Origin: HGM04593 sp964423665
GTDB taxonomy: Bacteria > Bacteroidota > Bacteroidia > Bacteroidales > Bacteroidaceae
Length of the DNA: 64,000 nt
NCBI GenBank assembly: GCA_964423665.1
Contig: CAYRFX010000001.1
Span: 14,653-78,652 of the forward strand
Reading direction: 5' to 3'
Shown here: positions 51,377 to 60,249 of the stretch, piece after piece
How the letters are laid out: each line of letters begins with the position of its first letter
How positions within the stretch are numbered: position 1 is the first letter of the stretch
Translations under genes and position numbers: made by a program
Notes under the pieces: model-generated
Databases searched by the model: none
The model's input: the letters and a program-made list of their open reading frames with translations, nothing else
What the model was told of the DNA's origin: nothing

Positions 51377-53218
51377 TTAAATGCCCAACTTTGTATTAAG
51401 TTCCTTCAAGGTCTCCAACACGTTTACTCTCACATGGATAAAATTCTCAATGCCGGCAGCTTTGAGTTCCTCGCTGCATGCAGGTGCTCCTGCCACAATG
51501 AAAATGGCTTTGTCCTTAATGGCTTCGTATGCGGGTATTGCATACTCGGCATATTCGTCATCGCTTGAACATATTACCACAATATCGGCTTTCGCCTCAA
51601 ATGCGGCTTTCACACCCTCTTCGACGCTCTTGAAACCGAGGTTATCGATAACCTCGTAGCCTGCCGTGGCAAGGAAGTTGCAAGAGAACTGTGCTCTCGC
51701 CTGGCGCATAGCAAGGTTTCCTATTGTGAGCATGAAGGCTTTGGGGCGGCGCCCGCTTGCCTCTGTGCTTAAGCGCAGCTGTTCAAACTCCTCGCCCAAG
51801 CGTGTGGCTTTAAGCCCGCCACAAGCGTGTGAGTGTCCGCCACAAGCGCATCTTTCTTCCAATGGCATTTTCCCATCTGCTTTTTCATTGAAATTGGGAT
51901 ATTGGTTTGTTCCCAGCAGTATCTCTTTGCGACGGGCAAGGGCGGTACGGCGGTCATCTCCGGTCTTTTCTATGGTTTCCTGTATCTTGCCGCTTCTGAC
52001 CATTGCCTGGAAGCCTCCTTGTTTCTCTGTCTCCAGGAATATCTTCCACGCTTCATTTGCAATGGAAGCAGTGAGGCTCTCCACATAGTATGAGCCTCCG
52101 GCAGGGTCGGCAACTGCGTCTATGTGGCTCTCATGTTTAAGAATGAGCTGCTGGTTCTTGGCTATGCGCACTGCAAAGTCGGTTGGTGTCTCATACACCG
52201 AGTCGTAAGGGCGCACGCTTATGGATTCCACTCCTGCAATGGCTGCGCTCATAGCCTCTGTTTGGGTGCGCAGCATATTTACATAGGAGTCGAACAGTGT
52301 AAGGTTGAACGATGTGGTCTCGGCATGCACAATCATTTTGCAGCAATCTTTGCAAGGGGTATATTCTTGTGTAATCTTTGCCCATAGCATGCGTGCAGCG
52401 CGAAATTTTGCAATCTCCATGAAGAAATTGCCCGATATTCCCATGTTGAATTTGATGTTGCTTGCAACGGCTTCGGCAGGAATACCGGCTTCTGTGGCAG
52501 CCTGCATATAATCGTTACCCCATGCAAGGGCATATCCCAGCTCTTGTGTAATGTATGCACCGCTGTTGCATAGTTTGCTGCTGTTAACGGCAAGGCAACG
52601 GAAGTTGGGAAGCTCCTTGGTACTCTCTATTATAGCTTTTGCTGTTTGCACATACTCTTCGATGGCTACACCTTTGCACAATTCTTTGCCTATGGGGTCG
52701 TAGTTGAAGGAGCCATGCACGGCTGCAAGGTTGAACCCGGCAGCCGTGCAGTGTTCAACAAAGAGAGTCGCAAATTCAGCTGTGCGTTTGAGGCAAACAT
52801 CAAAGTTCAGTTCTATTTCTTGTGCATCGATGCCGGCGAGCAACTGCTCTACAAATTCGGGGGATACCATTTTGCCTTTCACCTTGAATCCGATAGATGT
52901 TACACCCTCTTTTATAAGCTTGTGTGCCTTTTTGTTGGCTTCAACGGGGTCGTCGGTGGTGAGCTCTGTTCTTATGAGCCATTTGTTATCGGCTTTGTTA
53001 CCCCTGGTGTAGGGGAACTCGCCGGGCAAAGCATCGGCAATGCCTTTCTTTATATCTTCTTTGCGGTAGAACGGGTTTACGGTGAATCCCTCATTTGTCC
53101 TCCATATCATCTTTTTCTCGTAGTCGGCACCTTTGAGGTCTTCTACAATCTTTTCTTTCCAGCTCTCAGCGGTAACAGGTGAGAATTCGCTAAAAAGCTT
53201 CTCTTTTTCCTTTTCCAT
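51377..53218 (-). CDS. mutA: Methylmalonyl-CoA mutase, small subunit
   Basis: The 613-residue protein resembles the large subunit over its barrel (ARMLWAKITQEY) but its C-terminal domain lacks the cobalt-binding DGHxRG motif, as expected of the non-catalytic beta subunit. A short cysteine/histidine-rich insert (CACGGHSHACGG) is present near residues 460-472, a feature that could bind metal and is unusual. It pairs with MutB as a heterodimer. It is the first gene of mutA-mutB-topB and has a likely promoter at about 53267-53296. Confidence 0.94.
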   Translation of the reverse strand: MEKEKEKLFSEFSPVTAESWKEKIVEDLKGADYEKKMIWRTNEGFTVNPFYRKEDIKKGIADALPGEFPYTRGNKADNKWLIRTELTTDDPVEANKKAHKLIKEGVTSIGFKVKGKMVSPEFVEQLLAGIDAQEIELNFDVCLKRTAEFATLFVEHCTAAGFNLAAVHGSFNYDPIGKELCKGVAIEEYVQTAKAIIESTKELPNFRCLAVNSSKLCNSGAYITQELGYALAWGNDYMQAATEAGIPAEAVASNIKFNMGISGNFFMEIAKFRAARMLWAKITQEYTPCKDCCKMIVHAETTSFNLTLFDSYVNMLRTQTEAMSAAIAGVESISVRPYDSVYETPTDFAVRIAKNQQLILKHESHIDAVADPAGGSYYVESLTASIANEAWKIFLETEKQGGFQAMVRSGKIQETIEKTGDDRRTALARRKEILLGTNQYPNFNEKADGKMPLEERCACGGHSHACGGLKATRLGEEFEQLRLSTEASGRRPKAFMLTIGNLAMRQARAQFSCNFLATAGYEVIDNLGFKSVEEGVKAAFEAKADIVVICSSDDEYAEYAIPAYEAIKDKAIFIVAGAPACSEELKAAGIENFIHVRVNVLETLKELNTKLGI

Positions 53219-53266
53219 ATTGTTGTCTTTTCGTTATAATTTATCTTTCTCAAAAAATGTTTGGGG

Positions 53267-53296
53267 CAAAAATAGTACAATCGTATTAAATACAAA
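53267..53296 (-). promoter_or_regulatory. Promoter of mutA-mutB
   Basis: On the minus strand TTTG (53296-53293), 18 bases, TATTTTTG (53274-53267). Start would lie near 53260, about 40 nt before mutA. Spacing is slightly short. Confidence 0.5.
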
Positions 53297-53401
53297 ACTT
53301 ACTTTAATATTTCGTGGCGGTTGCAATATGTTTTTGCATGTTCGAAATACAAAGTTATAAATATATTTTAATAAGAACGCGAATAATTCTAAAATAAACT
53401 T

Positions 53402-53409
53402 TAACTTTG
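53402..53409 (+). promoter_or_regulatory. -7 box of the secreted endonuclease gene
   Basis: TAACTTTG fits TAnnTTTG and lies about 45 bp before the ATG. A -33 TTTG at normal spacing is not evident. Confidence 0.5.
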
Positions 53410-53453
53410 CCGGCATAATAAATGTAAATATTGTTTCAAAACTTTGTAAGGTT

Positions 53454-55496
53454 ATGCTGTCAATTAAGAAAAACCTATCTTTTCTTTTCTTGTTTTTATT
53501 TTCTCTTTCAGTTGCTTCGCAATCCTCTTATTACCAGTCTATTGATGGAGTGACAGGTGGTGCAACGCTGAAAACGGCATTGTATAGTCTGATAAAGGAG
53601 CATGAACGCATAGATTATGGTAGCGGTGCTGCTGCTACCTGGGGCGCGTTTTATACCACAGACCGCAACGCAGAAACCAATCAGGTGTATGATATGTACT
53701 CTTCGGAGGTTCGTTATTTTGGTGAAAAAGGTGAGACTATCAGCGGTATGAACATAGAACACAGTTTGCCAAAAAGCTGGTGGGGCAGCACTAAGAACGA
53801 TGCCTATTGCGATCTTCACCATTTGAACCCCTCGGACCAGAATGCCAATAGCCGCAAGGGTAATTTCCCCCTTGCCGAGCTGGAAACAGAATCTTGGAAC
53901 AATGGTGTTACATATGTGGGCAAGGCTACGATAAACGGCAGCAGTGTGAGTGCATTTGAACCATGCGATGAATATAAAGGGGATTTTGCACGCACATATA
54001 TGTATATGTTTACCTGTTACCAGAATCTCACATATCAATATACCTGGATGAATTATGAGAGCAGCACATATCCCACACTCAAGCCATGGGCTGTGGAGCT
54101 GCTTTTGAAGTGGCACAAGCAGGACCCTGTGAGCGATAAAGAGATTGCCCGCAACAATGCCGTCTATTCCATTCAAGGTAACCGCAACCCGTATGTAGAT
54201 TATCCTCAGCTGGCCGATTATGTATGGGGCGACTCGGTGAATTATGTTTTCAGCCTCGACGGAACGGATATAAGCGGCGGTGGCTCGGTAGGTGGTGGTA
54301 CAGGTGATACCGATACATATATAATGGAGACGTTCTCCTCCTCTCTTGGCGATTTTACAGTTGTTCAGGTTGAGGGCACACATTGCTGGACCAACAAATA
54401 CGGCTGTGCATATATTTCAGCTTACGACAGCGAGACATATACCAATTATGCTGCGGAGTGCTGGTTAGTATCTCCCTCTATGGATTTTACCGATGAAAAG
54501 GGCGTAAATCTCTCTTTTGACTATGTTACAAAGTATAATTTGAGCAGCATGGTTGCTCAAAACAACCAGTTGCTTGTGAGCGATAATTATGCGGGTGATG
54601 TAGCTGCAGCAACGTGGACGGTTGTCGATTTCTCAATAGTGCAGAATAGCAGCGATTGGGCGTTTACCTCAACTGGCGATATTGCTCTTCCCGCTGAATA
54701 TATGGGCAAGGAAAATGTAACAATAGCGTTCAAATATACCTCTACCACATCAAAAGCCGGAACTTGGGAGGTTAAGAATTTGGTTGTAGCCGGTGTTGAG
54801 GCTACAGCTCCCGGTGATACCGAAGATGGTGATGATGCCGGCAACAGCGGTACAGAGGGTAATGGCGGTAATTATCCGTTTGAGAATTTTACTCTTGTAA
54901 CAGATGCATCCACCCTCACCTTGGGCGATTCTGTGATAATAGCCTACAATGATATAGTAATGGGTGCGCAGTCGGGCAAATATCGTGCAAGCCTTTCGGG
55001 TGCCGTTATAGAGTCTGATGCTATTACCTCATATCCCGATGGAACACAGATTATTGTGCTTGAAGAGGGAACCGTGGAAGGAACGTTTGCCTTTAATGCC
55101 GATGCTCTATATCTTTCATCTGTATCCAGCAGCAGCAACTATCTGTATTCCAATATGGAGCTTAACGATGCATCGAGCTGGTTGATTACCATAGCTTCAG
55201 ATGGTGCAGCTGTTATTGTGGCACAGGGTGCATATTCCAAGAACACTTTGCAGTACAATGTCTCGTCTCCGCGTTTCTCTTGCTACTCGGGAACTCAAAA
55301 GTCTGTTAAGATATATGCAAAATCTCCCGTGAGCACCACATCGATAACCGATGTTATAATAGAGCATGATGCTGTTGTAGATGTGTATAATCTGCAAGGA
55401 GTAAAAGTGCGTGCAAATGTCCCCATGGCTGATGCGCTTGAGAATCTCTCACGCGGCTATTATATAATCTCGGGTAAAAAGTTCTTCAAGAGATAA
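53454..55496 (+). CDS. Secreted endonuclease I family protein with C-terminal sorting-like tail
   Basis: The 680-residue protein has a signal peptide (about 1-22) and an endonuclease I (His-Me finger) domain, about 25-255, with GMNIEHSLPKSWWG (His at about 103) and DLHHLNPSDQNANSRKGNFP. A choice-of-anchor-like beta domain (about 285-445), a third beta domain (about 465-620) and a tail VYNLQGVKV...GYYIISGKKFFK follow. It would degrade extracellular DNA or RNA. The tail is like that of the SGNH-like protein at 27805 and suggests a shared export or anchoring route, perhaps type IX secretion. It is monocistronic and ends at a strong terminator. Confidence 0.85.
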   Translation: MLSIKKNLSFLFLFLFSLSVASQSSYYQSIDGVTGGATLKTALYSLIKEHERIDYGSGAAATWGAFYTTDRNAETNQVYDMYSSEVRYFGEKGETISGMNIEHSLPKSWWGSTKNDAYCDLHHLNPSDQNANSRKGNFPLAELETESWNNGVTYVGKATINGSSVSAFEPCDEYKGDFARTYMYMFTCYQNLTYQYTWMNYESSTYPTLKPWAVELLLKWHKQDPVSDKEIARNNAVYSIQGNRNPYVDYPQLADYVWGDSVNYVFSLDGTDISGGGSVGGGTGDTDTYIMETFSSSLGDFTVVQVEGTHCWTNKYGCAYISAYDSETYTNYAAECWLVSPSMDFTDEKGVNLSFDYVTKYNLSSMVAQNNQLLVSDNYAGDVAAATWTVVDFSIVQNSSDWAFTSTGDIALPAEYMGKENVTIAFKYTSTTSKAGTWEVKNLVVAGVEATAPGDTEDGDDAGNSGTEGNGGNYPFENFTLVTDASTLTLGDSVIIAYNDIVMGAQSGKYRASLSGAVIESDAITSYPDGTQIIVLEEGTVEGTFAFNADALYLSSVSSSSNYLYSNMELNDASSWLITIASDGAAVIVAQGAYSKNTLQYNVSSPRFSCYSGTQKSVKIYAKSPVSTTSITDVIIEHDAVVDVYNLQGVKVRANVPMADALENLSRGYYIISGKKFFKR

Positions 55497-55510
55497 TATC
55501 CTGGGTATAT

Positions 55511-55558
55511 ACAAGATTTAGGGGCTCGTTTTGCAAAAAACGAGCCCCTAAATCTTGT
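55511..55558. terminator. Bidirectional terminator with 22-bp perfect arms
   Basis: Arms at 55511-55532 and 55537-55558 pair perfectly over a 4-nt loop; T-runs are part of the stem. It separates the convergent endonuclease and S46 peptidase genes. Confidence 0.92.
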
Positions 55559-55573
55559 GAAACGGTCATAGTA

Positions 55574-57619
55574 TTAATCTATTCCTAATTCCCGGAGCAG
55601 GTATTTGGCGTTGCCTATACGATCGACCACGAATAGTACATAACGTATATCTACCGATATGTTGCGGCAGATAGAGGGGTCGAACTCAATATCGCTCATC
55701 GTGGAACGCCATGTGCGGTCAAAGTTAATTCCCACAAGTTTGCCACGGCTGTTTATTACAGGTGAGCCGGAGTTCCCGCCCGATGTGTGGTTAGAGGCAA
55801 GAAAACATACAGGAACCGTGGTGTGGTTGTTCTTCTCAATGCCCCAGCGACCATAGTCCTTGTTTTTGAATATATTGCGCAGTTCCTGCGGAATGTCGTA
55901 GTCGTAAATCTCGGGGTTTTCTTTTGCTATTACTCCGTCGAGAGTGGATAGGTGGGTGTGATACTCGCCATCAACATTCTCGTAACCGCATATTGTGCCG
56001 TATGCCACGCGTAGCGTGAAATTGGCGTCGGGGTAGAAGGCTCTGTCGTTGTCCCACTCACGCAACGCTTGCATATATGCTTTATACCATTTTTCAATCT
56101 CCGGCACATTGCTTATGTTGCGGTAGGCATACGCACTGTTTTTCTTTACAATATCCGTGAATATCCTTTCGAAATTGAGCATGGGGTCGGCAAGCAACTC
56201 TTCTTTGTTCATTGCTGCGTCGCTTAATATTTTTGTGTTGTTATAGAGACTGTCGATATACTCCTTTATGCCCCCACGGCTTTTTATACCATCGCTGAGT
56301 GCTTGTGGTATGTTTTCGTTGGAGGCGCGTGTCATAAACTCAGCAAGCATCTTTGTGGCTATTGTGCGGTCTATCTCGCTGTTGTAGTCCTTGAGCAGAT
56401 TCTTGCGATAGCCGAGCAGCTCTTCGTTGCTCATGTCGGCAGTGTTCTGTCGCAGTTTGCGAGCGATGGAATAAGCCTCAATGGCACCTATCGACTCGTT
56501 GAAAAGCTCGCGCATGAAATATCCCTTTGATACACTGGTATATGCGGCACGCATTGAATCGAGCAGCGTTGCGTATTGTGGCTTGTCGGCTGCCCATGCA
56601 GCAAAGTCGGCCTCGTATCGCAGTTTCTTCTCTATTGTGCCAAGGCGTTCAAGCCCCAAGCTTTCGCCTTGCCATTTTTTCCATGCATTTGCAATGTTTG
56701 CATGTTTGGCAGCATACGCTATACGCACAGCAGGGTCTTTGGCTTGAGCCTCGGTGATGGTCTCCAGGCGTTGTGTACGCAGGGCTATCTTCATGGGGTT
56801 GGATACCTTGGCAACATACTCCACTGCATCGGATATTACATACTCCTGTGTGTTGCCGGGGAATCCGTATATCATTGTGAAATCTCCCTCTTGTACACCT
56901 TCTGTCGATATCTCAAAATGTCTTTTTGGGCGGTAGGGGATATTATCCTTGCTATAATCGGCAGGCTGGTTATTATTGTCGGCATAGACGCGGAATATTG
57001 AGAAATCACCCGTATGGCGCGGCCATATCCAGTTGTCGGTGTCGCCGCCGAATTTTCCTATTGACGAGGGTGGTGCCCCCACGAGGCGTACGTCTCGATA
57101 GGTTTGGTATGTGTATAATATATACTGGTTGCCATAGTAGATGCTTTCTATTGATGCGCGGTAGCCTTCTCCTTTTATTGCAGCTGCAATAATATCCTCC
57201 TTCTTTTCGCCTGCCGCAAGTCGCTCGGTTACATCTTCCATGCCAACCACAAGGCTTACGGTGAGCCCGGGGACGGGCAGTTCTTCTTCCATGGATTGCG
57301 CCCAATAGCCGTCGGTGAGATAGTCGTGCTCCACCGATGATAGTTTTTGTATGGAGCTGTAGCCGCAGTGGTGGTTTGTGAGTAGCAATCCCTGTTCTGA
57401 GATGAACTCTCCGGTGCAGCCGCCGCCGAATTGTACTACAGCGTCCTTTAATGATGGTTTGTCGGCAGAATAGATATCTTCGGCTTTTAGTTTGAAGCCC
57501 ATCTTGCGCATATCCTTTATGCGATCTTTTATGAGACCCGGAACCCACATGCCTTCATCGGCAGATGCTGTGACAATGAACATACATGCCATTGCACCAA
57601 ATAAAATTTTTCTTATCAT
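55574..57619 (-). CDS. S46 family dipeptidyl peptidase (DPP11-like)
   Basis: The 681-residue protein has a signal peptide ending near SADEG, the catalytic-histidine region LLLTNHHCGYSSIQ near residues 76-89 and the catalytic-serine region SGGNSGSPV near 617-625. The S46 family works in the periplasm, releasing dipeptides. Downstream of the serine, GINFDRTW has Arg where DPP7 enzymes have Gly; in Porphyromonas gingivalis DPP11 this arginine gives preference for Asp/Glu at P1, so I infer a DPP11-type specificity. It follows the phosphodiesterase gene by 20 bp, probably in one operon. Confidence 0.9.
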   Translation of the reverse strand: MIRKILFGAMACMFIVTASADEGMWVPGLIKDRIKDMRKMGFKLKAEDIYSADKPSLKDAVVQFGGGCTGEFISEQGLLLTNHHCGYSSIQKLSSVEHDYLTDGYWAQSMEEELPVPGLTVSLVVGMEDVTERLAAGEKKEDIIAAAIKGEGYRASIESIYYGNQYILYTYQTYRDVRLVGAPPSSIGKFGGDTDNWIWPRHTGDFSIFRVYADNNNQPADYSKDNIPYRPKRHFEISTEGVQEGDFTMIYGFPGNTQEYVISDAVEYVAKVSNPMKIALRTQRLETITEAQAKDPAVRIAYAAKHANIANAWKKWQGESLGLERLGTIEKKLRYEADFAAWAADKPQYATLLDSMRAAYTSVSKGYFMRELFNESIGAIEAYSIARKLRQNTADMSNEELLGYRKNLLKDYNSEIDRTIATKMLAEFMTRASNENIPQALSDGIKSRGGIKEYIDSLYNNTKILSDAAMNKEELLADPMLNFERIFTDIVKKNSAYAYRNISNVPEIEKWYKAYMQALREWDNDRAFYPDANFTLRVAYGTICGYENVDGEYHTHLSTLDGVIAKENPEIYDYDIPQELRNIFKNKDYGRWGIEKNNHTTVPVCFLASNHTSGGNSGSPVINSRGKLVGINFDRTWRSTMSDIEFDPSICRNISVDIRYVLFVVDRIGNAKYLLRELGID

Positions 57620-57639
57620 ATATCGTCAGTGTGTTTTTT

Positions 57640-58128
57640 CTATGAAAGTTCAATAACCTCTAAATCTCCTATTTTCCCATTGTCTATTGTGAATTTTACA
57701 AGGGTGCGCACCTGTTGCCATCCCTGTTTGCCTGCTGCGCCGGGGTTTATGTGCAGGCATCCTGTCAGTTTGTCGTACATCACCTTGAGAATGTGTGAGT
57801 GTCCCGAAATGAATAGCTGCGGGCGCTCTTTATATATCACTGTGCGTATGGATGGGTCGTAGTGCCCGGGATAGCCTCCGATGTGTTTTATTAATACATT
57901 GCATCCCTCGATGTTGAAACGTGCCACCTCGGAAAAACGGAAACGGACATCGGCCCCGTCAATATTGCCATACACAGCTCTCACGGGGCAGTGTGCCTCT
58001 AACTGTTCAATAACACGCATGGAGCCAATATCGCCCGCATGCCATATTTCGTCGCACTCGTAAAAGTGTGTCAGATAGCGGTCGTCCCACCAGCTGTGTG
58101 TGTCGCTCAGCAAGCCTATTTTTTTCAT
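57640..58128 (-). CDS. YfcE/MJ0936-type metallophosphoesterase
   Basis: The 162-residue protein shows the metal-binding motifs LLSDTHSWWDD near residues 6-16, HAGDIG near 31-36, YGNID near 53-57 and SGHSH near 112-116. Its fold is a small calcineurin-like phosphodiesterase; natural substrates of this family are poorly defined. It overlaps the kinase-like gene upstream by four bases (ATGA), so both are co-translated. It is followed by the S46 peptidase gene. Confidence 0.92.
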   Translation of the reverse strand: MKKIGLLSDTHSWWDDRYLTHFYECDEIWHAGDIGSMRVIEQLEAHCPVRAVYGNIDGADVRFRFSEVARFNIEGCNVLIKHIGGYPGHYDPSIRTVIYKERPQLFISGHSHILKVMYDKLTGCLHINPGAAGKQGWQQVRTLVKFTIDNGKIGDLEVIELS

Positions 58129-58748
58129 AGGTTGAATCGTGAACGTACAAAATTGCAGATGTAGTCGGCTGTGCCGTCAATTCCTAATAACGATGAGTTT
58201 ATGCAGAGGTCGTATGATGCGGCATCTCCCCAGTGGGTTGTTGCGTAGTAGTCGTGATATGAACGGCGTTTCTTGTCGCCTCTTTCAATGAGCTCGCGTG
58301 CCTCCTCTTCGCTGCATCTCTCTTTGCGGGAAATGCGGCGTATGCGGTCGTTGCTGTCGGCTGTTATGAATATGCTTGTCATGCGTGGGTGCTCGCGCAG
58401 TACATATTCGGCGCAGCGCCCAATGATGATGCAACTTTCGCGCTGTGCAATGTTTCTGATGGCTTCACTCTGTATTTGAAATAGTTGGTCGCTTTCCATG
58501 CAGCTGCCGTTGCCCGAAAGAAAATTGGAGAGTGAGCCGTGTATGCTGAATAAACCTCCTAAAAAGCTGTCGGATTCTCTCTCGTCGGCACTTTCAAATA
58601 CAGTAGCGTCAAGTCCGCTTTCTATTGCTGCGGCTTCAAGCAGTTTCTTGTCGTAGATAGGTAAGTGCAGTCTTTCGCTTATCTTCTCGGCAATTTTTTT
58701 GCCACCGCTGCCAAGCTGGCGCCCTATGGTTATTATTATCTTTTCCAT
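58125..58748 (-). CDS. Cytidylate kinase-like family protein
   Basis: The 207-residue protein begins IIITIGRQLGSGGKKIAEKISERL, a P-loop-like segment of the cytidylate-kinase-like family, with DKKLLEAAA near residue 33 and CIIIGRCAEYVL near 100-111 followed by ISRKERCSEEEAR. True cytidylate kinase (Cmk) has a different P-loop, so the substrate here is uncertain. It stands between the MATE transporter and the phosphodiesterase gene, both on the same strand. A nucleotide or small-molecule kinase role is the safe statement. Confidence 0.85.
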   Translation of the reverse strand: MEKIIITIGRQLGSGGKKIAEKISERLHLPIYDKKLLEAAAIESGLDATVFESADERESDSFLGGLFSIHGSLSNFLSGNGSCMESDQLFQIQSEAIRNIAQRESCIIIGRCAEYVLREHPRMTSIFITADSNDRIRRISRKERCSEEEARELIERGDKKRRSYHDYYATTHWGDAASYDLCINSSLLGIDGTADYICNFVRSRFNL

Positions 58749-58771
58749 AAATAATTATGTGTTATAAGTTT

Positions 58772-60142
58772 TTATATAAGTTCTTTCTTTTTCCACCCGT
58801 CGAATTGGACCTTGAGCATTATTATTGTGAGCATAGCTGCAACAAAGTCTGATATCGGCATGCTGTACCACACACCTTCTTCTCCGTAGAATAATGGTAA
58901 AATGAGTAACAAGGGAAGGAGAAATAGCATTTGGCGGGTGAGGGAAAGAAAAATGGATTTCTTTACCATGCCGATGCTTTGGAAGAAGTTTGTTGTTACC
59001 ATTTGGAAACCGATGAGAGGCATTACAAGCGACATTATGCGCATGGCTTTTGCTGAGTTTGCAATGAGCGCAGCGTCGGTGGTAAAAGCGCGTGCAATGA
59101 GTTCGGGGATAAATTCATTAAGAATGAATCCTATAATCATAACCACGCTGGCGCATATACATGTGAGTTTCAGAGCCTCTGTCACTCTCTTGTATTGTTT
59201 TGCACCGTAGTTGTATCCCACAATGGGTTGCATGCCTTGTGTGAGTCCCAATACAATCATTACAAAAATGAATGCTACGCGGTTCGATATTCCGTATGCG
59301 GCTATGGAGATGTCGCCGTCGTGGCTATACATGCGCAGCCCTTTGTTCACAATTATGACTACAAGGCAGGCTGCTGCATTTATGAGGAAAGGAGACATGC
59401 CTATTCCCAAAATAGCATTCACAACCTCTTTCTTTAATCGGTAGATACCACGTTGCAGGTGCAGCAACTCGTTGGGGTTGCTTAAAAGGCGTAACTGCCA
59501 CACCAACGTGGTGCACTGTGCCATGATGGTGGCAAGCGCGGCTCCTCTTATCCCCCAGTCGAACAGGTAGATAAAAATGGGGGCAAGTATGATATTGGCA
59601 ACAACGGTTATTATGGTGGCTATCATTGCTTGTCGCGGGTGCCCCGATGCACGCAATGCGGCATTTATACCAAAATAGAGGTGTGTTACAATGTTGCCGA
59701 GCAGGATTACCTGCATGAAACTGCGGGCATATGGCAGGGTGGCTTCACTCGCTCCAAAAAACATGAGTATCTCATCGAGAAAGATTAATGAAACGCCGGC
59801 AAACAATGTTCCCACGATGATGTTCAAGGTTACAATATTGCCCAATATGAGCTTAGCCGAGTCGTAGTCTCTTTGTCCTAATTTTACGGATAGCTGTGTG
59901 GCACCTCCCAGACCGACCATAGCACCGAATGCTGCCGAGAGGTTCATGAATGGGAATGTTGTCGCCAACCCCGAAATTGCGAGGGCACCCACTCCCTGCC
60001 CGATGAAGATGCTGTCTATCATATTATAGAGTGATGCAGCTGTTTGAGCAATGATAGCAGGTATTGCATATTGCGTAAGCAGTTTGCTCACTTTTTCTGT
60101 TCCGAGCTCGGTTGGAACTTTTTTCTTTGTTGTCTCGTTCAT
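58772..60142 (-). CDS. MATE-family efflux transporter
   Basis: The 456-residue protein starts at ATG 60142 (MNETTKKK); a longer frame from 60220 would cross the divergent promoter and lacks similarity. It has about twelve membrane spans in two halves, with YAIPAIIAQTAASLYNMIDSIFIGQGVGALA at the first span and GANAALR-like (FGINAALRASGHPRQA) near residue 176. It would export drugs or metabolites by cation exchange. It is the first gene of a possible four-gene minus-strand operon and shares a palindromic promoter region with mnmA. Confidence 0.9.
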   Translation of the reverse strand: MNETTKKKVPTELGTEKVSKLLTQYAIPAIIAQTAASLYNMIDSIFIGQGVGALAISGLATTFPFMNLSAAFGAMVGLGGATQLSVKLGQRDYDSAKLILGNIVTLNIIVGTLFAGVSLIFLDEILMFFGASEATLPYARSFMQVILLGNIVTHLYFGINAALRASGHPRQAMIATIITVVANIILAPIFIYLFDWGIRGAALATIMAQCTTLVWQLRLLSNPNELLHLQRGIYRLKKEVVNAILGIGMSPFLINAAACLVVIIVNKGLRMYSHDGDISIAAYGISNRVAFIFVMIVLGLTQGMQPIVGYNYGAKQYKRVTEALKLTCICASVVMIIGFILNEFIPELIARAFTTDAALIANSAKAMRIMSLVMPLIGFQMVTTNFFQSIGMVKKSIFLSLTRQMLFLLPLLLILPLFYGEEGVWYSMPISDFVAAMLTIIMLKVQFDGWKKKELI

Positions 60143-60159
60143 AAATCTATTAAAATCTC

Positions 60160-60175
60160 TATCTTTGCGAAGATA
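60160..60175. promoter_or_regulatory. Palindromic divergent -7 element between MATE and mnmA
   Basis: TATCTTTGCGAAGATA holds TATCTTTG on the plus strand (towards mnmA) and TATCTTCG on the minus strand (towards the MATE gene), overlapping back to back. Clear -33 elements are not obvious on either side. Confidence 0.5.
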
Positions 60176-60249
60176 CAAAAAAACAGGGAAAAAGTGGCCT
60201 GCCTGTTTTATTTTTTTCACATACTCAAGTTAAAGTATATAATAAATAT

